A stretch of DNA of 27,321 bases from assembly GCA_902388545.1 (NCBI GenBank), contig CABMPS010000005.1, positions 1 through 27,321 on the forward strand, in the 5' to 3' direction. This document shows, one piece after another, positions 8,115 to 15,092 of the stretch. Position 1 is the first letter of the stretch, and each line of letters starts with the position of its first letter. The translations under genes were made by a program, and so were the position numbers. The notes under the pieces were generated by a model. The model had not been told where the DNA came from and made no database searches. It saw only the letters and a program-made list of their open reading frames with translations. Origin of the DNA: an uncultured Collinsella sp. (GTDB taxonomy: Bacteria > Actinomycetota > Coriobacteriia > Coriobacteriales > Coriobacteriaceae).

Positions 8115-8435
8115 ATGCTTGAGGGTACGTATGTGGTTTTGGCCCAGACGCCGGTGGGGAGCAAGCGCGGCGAGGTGACGTTTTCACATGGGGTGAACGG
8201 CGCGCTCAGGGCAGTACTAAACGTCAGGGGTCTCAATATCGCTCTCTCGGGTGCCCGCGCTGAGTGCGATTTCTTTGAGCTCTCGGGTACTATCTCCCAC
8301 GTCTTGATGGGCAAGGCGCCCTTTACATGCACGGGGTCGGTTGAGGGTGATCGACTCACTGCTACCGCGCGGTCGGGTTCCATTTCGATCTCGCTGAGCG
8401 GTATGCGCAAAGAGCTTTCGGGGCGCACCGCATAA
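8115..8435 (+). CDS. Small beta-rich protein of unknown function (106 aa)
   Basis: The ATG at 8115 has a strong GAGGAGG site four bases upstream. The 106-residue product has no signal peptide, membrane segment or cysteine cluster. It alternates short hydrophobic and Gly/Ser/Thr stretches, as expected for an all-beta barrel or sandwich. It contains a TPVGSKRGEVTF motif near the start and a SVEGDRLTATA motif later. That TP-x-G ... G-x-V-x-GD-x-L spacing reminds me of a family of ~100-residue beta domains found alone or at the ends of flavin oxidoreductases in anaerobes, but this is a memory-based resemblance only. It lies 47 bases after the hydrolase and before the iron transporter, and may be cotranscribed with the hydrolase. 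Confidence 0.65.
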   Translation: MLEGTYVVLAQTPVGSKRGEVTFSHGVNGALRAVLNVRGLNIALSGARAECDFFELSGTISHVLMGKAPFTCTGSVEGDRLTATARSGSISISLSGMRKELSGRTA

Positions 8436-8446
8436 AGTTTGCGCAG

Positions 8447-8475
8447 GTAAACATCGGTATTTGACTTTATATAAT
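8447..8475 (+). promoter_or_regulatory. Candidate promoter of feoAB
   Basis: A consensus TATAAT (8470-8475) lies 82 bases before the FeoAB start, with a weak -35 GTAAAC (8447-8452) at 17-base spacing. The -10 is convincing and the -35 is poor, as expected for a regulated promoter. Confidence 0.5.
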
Positions 8476-8507
8476 AGTTCAGAGCGCTATCATTTGTCGT
8501 TACGAGT

Positions 8508-8534
8508 TGGTTAGCCCCGGTAAACGGTTAACCG
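8508..8534 (+). promoter_or_regulatory. Possible metal-regulator operator in the feoAB leader
   Basis: The sequence contains TTGGTTAGCC (8507-8516) and a perfect palindrome CGGTTAACCG (8525-8534). GGTTAGCC matches half of the DtxR/IdeR iron-box consensus; the other half does not match in the expected register. The position between promoter and start of an iron-uptake gene suggests a regulator site, but this is conjecture. Confidence 0.3.
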
Positions 8535-8556
8535 CGTCTAACGAAAGGATGAGCGA

Positions 8557-10917
8557 GTGAAGCTCGATACACTCGAGATTGGAAAGGACGCCGTTGTCGC
8601 ATCGGTGGCATCGGACGATCAGGCACTTCGACAGCATATTTTGGACATGGGTCTAACGCCGGGCACCGAAGTCACCATGATGAAGTACGCCCCCATGGGC
8701 GACCCGCTCGAGATTCGCCTGCGTGGCTACGAGCTGACGCTGCGCAAGGACGATGCTGCTCGCATCGAGCTCGTGGGTGTTCACGACACAGACACGGGTC
8801 CGCGCACTAACGTCGCAATCGGCACGACGGAGCACCCGGCACTCGGCGAGGGGACGTATTCGCCCCGTGCGGCAAAGACGGCCGTGCCCGAGGGCGCGCC
8901 GCTGCATTTTGCCCTCGCCGGCAACCAAAACTGCGGTAAGACCACGCTGTTCAACCAGCTGACGGGCTCCAACCAGCACGTCGGTAACTTTCCCGGCGTG
9001 ACGGTCGACCGCAAAGATGGCACCATCCGCAACCACCCCGAGGCGAACGTTACCGACCTGCCCGGTATTTATTCGCTGTCGCCGTACACAGGCGAAGAGG
9101 TCGTGAGCCGTCAATTCATCCTTGACGAGCATCCCGACGCCATCATCGACATCATCGACGCTACTAATATTGAACGTAACCTGTACCTGACGCTGCAGCT
9201 TATGGAGCTCGACTGCCCCATGGTCATCGCGCTCAACATGATGGACGAGGTGACGGCCAACGGCGGCGCCGTGGACGTCAACCTGCTCGAGAGCCTGTTG
9301 GGCGTGCCTGTTGTCCCCATTAGCGCTGCCCGCAACGAGGGTATTGGCGAGTTGGTGGATCATGCCTTGCACGTGGCGCGGTTCCGCGAGCGCCCCGGTC
9401 GCCTGGACTTCTGTGCGCCCGATGGCCCAGACGGCGGCGCGCTGCATCGCTGCATCCACGGCATCGCCAACCTTATCGAGGACCATGCCGCGACGGCGCA
9501 TATCCCGGTGCGTTTTGCGGCGACCAAGCTGGTTGAGGGCGACGAGCTGGTGACCGAGGCGCTTCATCTGGACCGTAACGAACTTGACGCTATCGAGCAC
9601 ATCATTACCCAGATGGAGGGCGAAGCCGGCACCGACCGCCTGTCCGCGCTGGCCGATATGCGCTTTAGCTTTATCGGCGACGTGTGCGGGCGTTGCGTCG
9701 TCAAGCCGCACGAGAGCCGCGAGCACGTGCGCTCCGTCAAGATCGACCGCATCCTGACGGGTCGCTACACGGCCATTCCGGCGTTCCTGGTGATCATGGG
9801 CCTCGTCTTTTGGCTGACGTTTGGCGTGATCGGCGCGGCGTTGCAGGGACTCATGGAGGACGGCATCGCTGCCATCATCGCCTCGGCCGATGCGGGTCTC
9901 AAGGCGTTCGGCACCAACGATGTGGTGCGCTCGCTGGCTGTCGACGGCGTGCTTACGGGCGTGGGCAGCGTGCTGACCTTCCTGCCGATTATCGTCGTGC
10001 TCTTTTTGTTCCTCTCCATTCTGGAAGACTCGGGCTACATGGCACGCGTTGCCTTTGTCATGGATAAGGTATTGCGTCGCTTTGGCCTGTCGGGCCGCAG
10101 CTTCGTGCCTATGCTCGTCGGTTTTGGCTGCACCGTGCCGGCTATCATGTCGACCCGTACGCTCCCATCCGAGCACGACCGCAAGATGACGGTCATGCTC
10201 ACGCCGTTCATGAGCTGTTCGGCCAAGTTGCCGGTCTACGGTCTGCTGTGCGGGGCGTTTTTCCCGAAGGCGACGGTTCCCGCCATGGTCTCGCTCTATC
10301 TGATTGGCATTACGGTCGGTTGCATCGCAGCTTTGGTGCTCAATCGCACGGCATTTAAGGGTGACCCGGTGCCGTTTATCATGGAGCTCCCCAACTACCG
10401 CCTGCCGAGCGTCAAGACGACGGTGATGCTGGCATGGGATAAGGCCAAGGACTTCATCACCAAGGCCTTTACCATTATCTTTGCCGCTACGGTGGTCATT
10501 TGGTTTCTTCAGACGTTCGACATTCGCTTTAATGTGGTCGCCGATCAGTCGCAGAGTCTACTTGCCGGTCTGGGTAGCATCATCGCGCCGGTGCTGGCGC
10601 CGCTCGGATTTGGTGACTGGCGCGCCTCGACGGCGCTCGTCACCGGACTTATTGCCAAGGAGAGCGTCATCTCGACGCTCACGGTGCTTTTGGGCGCAAC
10701 CTCGCCTGCGGCACTGTCGACGATGTTCTCGCCGTTTACTGCCTACGTGTTTTTGGTCTTTACGCTGCTGTACCCGCCCTGCGTGGCAGCCATCGGTGCC
10801 GTTAAGAGCGAGCTGGGCGGACGCTACGCCGTGGCAGTGTTCGCGTTTCAGGTGACGGTCGCCTGGATCGTGGCGTTTGTCGTGCATTCGGCGGGCATAT
10901 TGTTGGGGTTGGCTTAG
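8557..10917 (+). CDS. feoB: Ferrous iron transporter, FeoA-FeoB fusion
   Basis: A 786-residue protein that imports Fe(II) across the cytoplasmic membrane. Residues 1-75 are a FeoA (SH3-like) domain (LDMGLTPGTEV, then PLEIRLRGYELTLRKDDA), normally a separate protein. After a linker comes the FeoB G-domain: G1 GNQNCGKTT (122-130; the usual GNPNCGKT has Pro replaced by Gln), G2 Thr in PGVTV (T149), G3 DLPG (167-170), G4 NMMD (227-230) and G5 SA near 256. From about residue 405 the membrane part begins, with the Gate motif GRSFVPMLVGFGCTVPA and a C-terminal FeoB helix set. The start is GTG 8557 with AAGGAT seven bases upstream; the ATG in that stretch is out of frame. No feoC follows. Confidence 0.95.
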   Translation: MKLDTLEIGKDAVVASVASDDQALRQHILDMGLTPGTEVTMMKYAPMGDPLEIRLRGYELTLRKDDAARIELVGVHDTDTGPRTNVAIGTTEHPALGEGTYSPRAAKTAVPEGAPLHFALAGNQNCGKTTLFNQLTGSNQHVGNFPGVTVDRKDGTIRNHPEANVTDLPGIYSLSPYTGEEVVSRQFILDEHPDAIIDIIDATNIERNLYLTLQLMELDCPMVIALNMMDEVTANGGAVDVNLLESLLGVPVVPISAARNEGIGELVDHALHVARFRERPGRLDFCAPDGPDGGALHRCIHGIANLIEDHAATAHIPVRFAATKLVEGDELVTEALHLDRNELDAIEHIITQMEGEAGTDRLSALADMRFSFIGDVCGRCVVKPHESREHVRSVKIDRILTGRYTAIPAFLVIMGLVFWLTFGVIGAALQGLMEDGIAAIIASADAGLKAFGTNDVVRSLAVDGVLTGVGSVLTFLPIIVVLFLFLSILEDSGYMARVAFVMDKVLRRFGLSGRSFVPMLVGFGCTVPAIMSTRTLPSEHDRKMTVMLTPFMSCSAKLPVYGLLCGAFFPKATVPAMVSLYLIGITVGCIAALVLNRTAFKGDPVPFIMELPNYRLPSVKTTVMLAWDKAKDFITKAFTIIFAATVVIWFLQTFDIRFNVVADQSQSLLAGLGSIIAPVLAPLGFGDWRASTALVTGLIAKESVISTLTVLLGATSPAALSTMFSPFTAYVFLVFTLLYPPCVAAIGAVKSELGGRYAVAVFAFQVTVAWIVAFVVHSAGILLGLA

Positions 10918-10959
10918 CTATTTATTGACGGCGCAACCCCTGTGTATTGAGTTGATTGC

Positions 10960-10991
10960 GGTCCCGCATCTGTACTGACGGATGCGGGGCC
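10960..10991 (+). terminator. GC-rich hairpin after feoAB, weak terminator candidate
   Basis: An 11-bp stem GGTCCCGCATC/GATGCGGGGCC (one T·G wobble) with a 10-base loop, 43 bases after the FeoAB stop. It is followed by GTTGCTAT rather than a real T-tract, so as an intrinsic terminator it is marginal. Its right arm lies inside the spacer of the next gene's promoter. Confidence 0.4.
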
Positions 10992-11004
10992 GTTGCTATA
11001 TAAT
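10975..11004 (+). promoter_or_regulatory. Promoter of the MFS gene
   Basis: A consensus TATAAT (10999-11004) with CTGACG (10975-10980) at 18-base spacing, 36 bases before the start codon. It overlaps the hairpin at 10960-10991. Confidence 0.5.
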
Positions 11005-11040
11005 CGCCCACCGCCCAAGACAATCGGAGAGGTTTCCTAC

Positions 11041-12237
11041 ATGACCCAGGCAAGACAAGATGGCATCTCGCTCAAGCAGTGGCTCCCGCTTATCGGGCTC
11101 GCCTGCTGTTCGTTCGTGTTCAACACATCAGAGTTCATGCCCATCGGCCTTCTGACTGATATCGCCGCGTCGTTCTCGCTCACCGAGGCCCAGGCAGGCA
11201 TCATGATTTCGGTCTATGCCTGGGGCGTCATGCTGCTGTCGCTGCCGCTTATGGTGTTTGCCTCGCGCTTTGAGTTCAAGCGGATGCTGTTGGGCGTTTT
11301 GGCCGTGTTTTCGCTCGGCCAGTTCCTGTCCGCTGTGGCGCCCACCTATCCTATTTTGGTTTGCGCGCGTCTGGTGGTCGCCTGCGCGCATGCCGTGTTC
11401 TGGTCGGTCGCCTCGATCATGGCGTCGCGTCTGGTTGACACGCGCCACGGGGCGCTCGCCATCAGCATGATCGCCACGGGCTCGTCCATCGCGCAGATCT
11501 TTGGCCTGCCGATCGGCCGCGCCATTGGCCTGGCCGTGGGCTGGCGTATGACGTTTGCCGTGGTTGGGGCCCTCTCTGCCGCTTCGGTGGTGTATCAGGC
11601 AGCGGTGTTCCCAGCCATGCCGGCGGGCGAGCGCTTTACCGTCAAACAGCTGCCCGAGCTGCTCAAGAACCCGTTCCTCATCGCGCTCTACGCGGTCACG
11701 GTCTTTATGGCGACCGGCTACTACTCGGGTTACAGCTATATCGAGCCGTTCCTGGCGCAGGTCGCGCACGTCGACGCAAGCGCTATTACCATGACGCTGA
11801 CGGCGTTTGGCTGCTCCGGTCTGCTCGGAAGCTGGCTGTTTGGCCGCCTGTTCGATGGGCATCGCTTCCCGTTCTTGGCTATCACGCTCTCCGGCGTGCC
11901 GGTGGCTCTGCTGCTCATGGGTCCGGTCGCATCGTCGCTCGTAGCAGTGCTTGCCGTCTGCGCGCTATGGGGCTGCTGCTCCACAGCCTTTAACGTGGCG
12001 TTCCAGGCCGAGCTCATCAAGTACACGCCGGCGGATTCGTCGGCCGTCGCCATGTCGATCTTCTCGGGCCTGTTTAACCTCGGTATCGGCACGGGCACCG
12101 CAATCGGCGGCGCCGTGGTTTCGGGTCCCGGTATCGCTTGGATTGGCTTTGCGGGCGGGGCGATTACCGTCGTGGGCGTCATCCTCGCCATTACGGTGCT
12201 GTTCCCGGCCATACGCCGCGCAAAGCCCGTCGCCTAA
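11041..12237 (+). CDS. MFS transporter, SotB/AraJ-like (DHA1 family) exporter
   Basis: A 398-residue major-facilitator protein with about 12 hydrophobic segments and a central loop near residue 200. NTSEFMPIGLLTDIA at the first helix, the phrase SVYAWGVMLLSLPLM, and ATGSSIAQIFGLPIGR in helix 5 correspond closely to the E. coli sugar-efflux transporter SotB, and the helix-7 phrase YSGYSYIEPFL also matches. Such proteins export sugars such as arabinose or IPTG, or drugs, by proton antiport. The true substrate here is unknown. The ATG at 11041 has GGAGAGG eight bases upstream; an in-frame upstream ATG at 10993 lies within the promoter and is rejected. It is a single-gene unit followed by a large inverted repeat. 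Confidence 0.88.
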   Translation: MTQARQDGISLKQWLPLIGLACCSFVFNTSEFMPIGLLTDIAASFSLTEAQAGIMISVYAWGVMLLSLPLMVFASRFEFKRMLLGVLAVFSLGQFLSAVAPTYPILVCARLVVACAHAVFWSVASIMASRLVDTRHGALAISMIATGSSIAQIFGLPIGRAIGLAVGWRMTFAVVGALSAASVVYQAAVFPAMPAGERFTVKQLPELLKNPFLIALYAVTVFMATGYYSGYSYIEPFLAQVAHVDASAITMTLTAFGCSGLLGSWLFGRLFDGHRFPFLAITLSGVPVALLLMGPVASSLVAVLAVCALWGCCSTAFNVAFQAELIKYTPADSSAVAMSIFSGLFNLGIGTGTAIGGAVVSGPGIAWIGFAGGAITVVGVILAITVLFPAIRRAKPVA

Positions 12238-12252
12238 TCACGTTCCCTCATC

Positions 12253-12319
12253 AGTTGCGGTGGAATAGAGACTGTTTGCCCGGTTTATTGGTCTCAACAG
12301 TCCCTATTTCACCGCAACT
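12253..12319. repeat. 67-bp inverted repeat between MFS and GH13 genes (possible bidirectional terminator)
   Basis: Two 24-base arms (12253-12276 and 12296-12319) starting AGTTGCGGTG and ending CACCGCAACT are complementary except for one G·T wobble and one mismatch. They enclose a 19-base loop. It begins 15 bases after the MFS stop. The right arm is followed by TATTTTGGGG, so it can act as a terminator, but a 24-bp stem is far longer than the others in this window. It may be a copy of a dispersed palindromic repeat. Confidence 0.75.
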
Positions 12320-12391
12320 TATTTTGGGGGAGGGGATGCGCGGCGGGCATACAATGGATGGCGTTGCGTGAAAGATTGCCGGGAGGTTGCT

Positions 12392-13768
12392 ATGTGGGCA
12401 TACGAGACGACGTTCTACCAGATCTATCCGCTGGGCTTTTGTGGAGCTCCGCGCGAAAACGCCGCGCCCGTTGCCGAGGATGAGCTCGCCCAGGCTGCCA
12501 ACGCTGCGCCCAACCCCGATGCGCCCATCATGAAGATCGCCCAATGGGCCGGCTACCTGCAGGAACTCGGCATCGGTGCTGTGCTCATTAACCCGCCGCT
12601 CGAATCCGACAGTCACGGTTACGACACGCGCAGCCTGCGCCATATCGACCGTCGCCTGGGTGGGGATGCCGACTTTGCCGCCGTGTGCGAGACACTGCAT
12701 GCCCATGGCATCCGTGTGGTGCTTGATGCCGTCTTCAACCATGTCGGTCGCGGTTTTTGGGCCTTCCGCGATGTTCAGGAACGCAAGTGGGACTCGCCCT
12801 ACAAGGACTGGTTCCACATTAGCTTTGACGGCGACTCCTGCTATGGCGACGGCTTTTGGTACGAGGGCTGGGAAGGCCATTTTGAGCTTGTGAAGCTCAA
12901 CTTGCAAAACCCCGCCGTGGTCGATTACCTGCTTGAGTCCGTGCGCCGTTGGGCCGACGTCTTTGGCGTCGACGGCCTGCGCCTGGACGTCGCCTATATG
13001 CTCGATCGCGATTTTATGCGCCGCCTGCATACTTTTACCCGTGAGCTCAAGCCCGACTTTGTGCTGATTGGTGAGACGCTCCACGGCGACTACAACCAGA
13101 TCGTCAATGACGAGATGCTTGACTCCTGCACCAACTACGAGTGCTACAAGGGCCTGTACTCCAGCTTTAACTCGGTCAACATGTTCGAGATCGCCCACTC
13201 GCTGCATCGCCAGTTTGGCGGTGACCCGTGGTGCATTTATCGCGGCAAGCATCTGCTGTCGTTTGTCGACAACCACGATGTGCCGCGCCTGGCGAGCATC
13301 CTTACCGACAAGTCCTGTCTGCGCCCCGCTTATGGCATGCTCTTTGGCATGCCGGGCATTCCGTGCGTCTACTATGGCAGCGAGTGGGGGATTCCTGGCG
13401 AAAAGGGCGGCCCCGATGGTGACTGGACGCTGCGACCTGCGCTCGATGAGCCTGCGCCCAACGAGCTGACGGCCTTCATCAAGCAGCTCGCGCACCTGCG
13501 CTCGGCAGACGACGCGGCGGCCCGTGCCCTCAACTATGGTGCCTATCGCAACGTGGTGATCCAGAACAAGCAGCTGCTGTTCGAGCGCGCCTGCGACGAC
13601 GCGACGGTGCTCGTGGCGGTCAATGCCGTGAACGAGCCCTATACCTTTGGAGCCGGCGAGCTCAACGGCTCCTTTGCCGACCTACTTGCCGACGGCGCGC
13701 CCACAGTCGAGCTAACGGGTGCCCTTGAGCTTGCGCCCTACGAGGTGCGCTATCTGTTGAGGGCCTAG
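12392..13768 (+). CDS. Alpha-amylase family glycosidase (GH13)
   Basis: A 458-residue intracellular enzyme (no signal peptide) with the GH13 (beta/alpha)8 barrel. The four conserved regions are visible: region I DAVFNHVG, region II GLRLDVAY with nucleophile Asp199, region III LIGETLHG with acid/base Glu228, and region IV FVDNHDV with Asp296. An early FYQIYPLGF is typical of maltodextrin- or oligosaccharide-acting members. A beta-sandwich C-terminal domain follows the barrel. It probably trims maltodextrins or related alpha-glucosides in the cytoplasm; the subfamily cannot be fixed by eye. The ATG at 12392 has GGGAGG five bases upstream, better than the in-frame GTG at 12368. The next gene begins 3 bases after its stop. 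Confidence 0.9.
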   Translation: MWAYETTFYQIYPLGFCGAPRENAAPVAEDELAQAANAAPNPDAPIMKIAQWAGYLQELGIGAVLINPPLESDSHGYDTRSLRHIDRRLGGDADFAAVCETLHAHGIRVVLDAVFNHVGRGFWAFRDVQERKWDSPYKDWFHISFDGDSCYGDGFWYEGWEGHFELVKLNLQNPAVVDYLLESVRRWADVFGVDGLRLDVAYMLDRDFMRRLHTFTRELKPDFVLIGETLHGDYNQIVNDEMLDSCTNYECYKGLYSSFNSVNMFEIAHSLHRQFGGDPWCIYRGKHLLSFVDNHDVPRLASILTDKSCLRPAYGMLFGMPGIPCVYYGSEWGIPGEKGGPDGDWTLRPALDEPAPNELTAFIKQLAHLRSADDAAARALNYGAYRNVVIQNKQLLFERACDDATVLVAVNAVNEPYTFGAGELNGSFADLLADGAPTVELTGALELAPYEVRYLLRA

Positions 13769-13771
13769 GCC

Positions 13772-14335
13772 ATGGCTGCGTCCGACGAGGGCTATCAACA
13801 TATTGAGCATGGGTTTGAGCCCGTGTTCGATCAGCACTCGCGCGTTTTGGTGCTCGGATCGTTTCCCTCGGTGCTTTCGCGCGCCAACGCCTTTTATTAC
13901 GGCAACCCTCAGAATCGCTTTTGGCGTGTGATGGCCGCGTGCCTCGGTGTGCCCGTGCCGCCCAACGAGGGAGACTCTTTGGCGAGCGGCGAGCCCGCGA
14001 CGCTCGACGCCTCGGTTGCTGCCAAGCGGGCTATGCTGCTCAACGGCGGCGTGGCCCTGTGGGACGTGATCGAGAGCTGTGACATCAAGGGCTCAAGCGA
14101 CGCGAGCATCAAAAACGTCGTTCCGGCGCATGTCGAGCGCATTACCGATGTCACGCCGATTGAGGTCGTTATCTGCAACGGCGGCGCGGCCGGGCGGCTC
14201 TACAAACGCTATCTACAAGAGCGGACGGGGCTACCCGCCATCGTGCTGCCGTCGACAAGTCCCGCCAATGCCGCCTGGCGTCTGGGGCGTCTTGTTGAGC
14301 GTTGGCACGAAGCCATTGACTGGGGCGCCCTGTAA
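13772..14335 (+). CDS. DNA-deoxyinosine (hypoxanthine/uracil) glycosylase, UDG superfamily
   Basis: A 187-residue DNA-repair enzyme that excises a deaminated base. The motif RVLVLGSFPSVLSR followed by FYYGNPQNRFWRV, then GVALWDVIESCDIKGSSDASI with SIKNVVP, and the C-terminal LPSTSPANA are the hallmarks of the small hypoxanthine-DNA glycosylase group within the uracil-DNA glycosylase superfamily (a family 6-like glycosylase). It starts 3 bases after the GH13 stop, with GAGGG inside the end of that gene as ribosome site, so the two are almost certainly cotranscribed. The functional link between a sugar hydrolase and this repair enzyme is not obvious. The 3' end is one base from the stop of the convergent gene, and no terminator fits between them. 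Confidence 0.85.
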   Translation: MAASDEGYQHIEHGFEPVFDQHSRVLVLGSFPSVLSRANAFYYGNPQNRFWRVMAACLGVPVPPNEGDSLASGEPATLDASVAAKRAMLLNGGVALWDVIESCDIKGSSDASIKNVVPAHVERITDVTPIEVVICNGGAAGRLYKRYLQERTGLPAIVLPSTSPANAAWRLGRLVERWHEAIDWGAL

Positions 14336-14336
14336 T

Positions 14337-14999
14337 TTAGATATCTGATTGAGCATGGGCGCCGAGGCGTTTGATGATGGCGCGCCAGATTAGCGCGGGC
14401 ACAGCAGGCCTAGCGCGCACCATGCCGTCGGTATCGACGCTACCGGCATTGCCACCGCCCAGCAGCTGCGCATGCTCAATGGAGCAGCCTATGCGCACGG
14501 CGCCCACAAGCTTATCCATCGCTTCCGAAAATGGTCGGCGCAAGAGGCCCATGCGTGGGGAATGGCGAAGCGCCGCGATGCCGCTGCCGGCGCAGATGGC
14601 AACGCCGCCACACCACAATTGGTCATGGCGCTCACATGCCTTGTGCAGGCGAACGGCGGTCCCGCGCGCCTGCTCAGTGCCCTCTTGTGCGGCTCGAATC
14701 GCGGCATAGACGCGCGTTCCCGTACCGCCAAAGCGCTCAAGCGCCTGCTCGATAGCTGTCAACGTCTCATCGTCAGCCACATCTTCAATGGCCAGCACGA
14801 TGCCATCGGCAACGCTGCCGGCGTCATTTGCCTTCAAGTCGACTGGGCGGGGGAGTACAGTGCCGGAAAGCTGTGCATAGGCGGCGATGGCATCCTGCAG
14901 GTCCCAGAGCAAAAACTCAAGATCGGCGCTCTCGGAAATACTGACAAACGCGATGTTATGCAGTGTTTTTGGTACATCGCCGCGTGCGGTCGTCTCCAT
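14337..14999 (-). CDS. Flavodoxin-like / NAD(P)H-dependent reductase-like protein, function unknown
   Basis: A 220-residue protein starting at an ATG with GGAGG four bases upstream. The frame uses codons like its neighbours, so it is a real gene. The N-terminal strand NIAFVSISES, the alternating alpha/beta pattern, a VYAAIRAAQEG segment followed by a helix, and the phrase CERHDQLWCGGVAICAG resemble the small flavodoxin-fold oxidoreductases with an LxWxGG-type loop. The typical phosphate loop TGNT of flavodoxins is not visible at the N-terminus, so FMN binding is uncertain. It is divergent from the aminotransferase (93 bases between starts) and convergent with the DNA glycosylase (1 base between stops). 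The fold call is tentative. Confidence 0.6.
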   Translation of the reverse strand: METTARGDVPKTLHNIAFVSISESADLEFLLWDLQDAIAAYAQLSGTVLPRPVDLKANDAGSVADGIVLAIEDVADDETLTAIEQALERFGGTGTRVYAAIRAAQEGTEQARGTAVRLHKACERHDQLWCGGVAICAGSGIAALRHSPRMGLLRRPFSEAMDKLVGAVRIGCSIEHAQLLGGGNAGSVDTDGMVRARPAVPALIWRAIIKRLGAHAQSDI

Positions 15000-15092
15000 G
15001 CCGCCTCCTTTCCGGTTCGTTTCCGTTTAGGTTACACCGTCCGGCGGCGCCTCGCCGCGCTATCCTAGTGCAACCCTTACGAAAGGAACGCC

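Noticed and set aside
8653..10176. A 507-codon minus-strand frame opposite feoAB
   Set aside because: Antisense shadow of a recognised transporter; no ribosome site or domain.
14472..15068. A 198-codon plus-strand frame opposite the flavodoxin-like gene
   Set aside because: The minus-strand frame has a strong ribosome site and plausible protein composition; the plus-strand product is Arg/Ala/Gly-rich shadow sequence.
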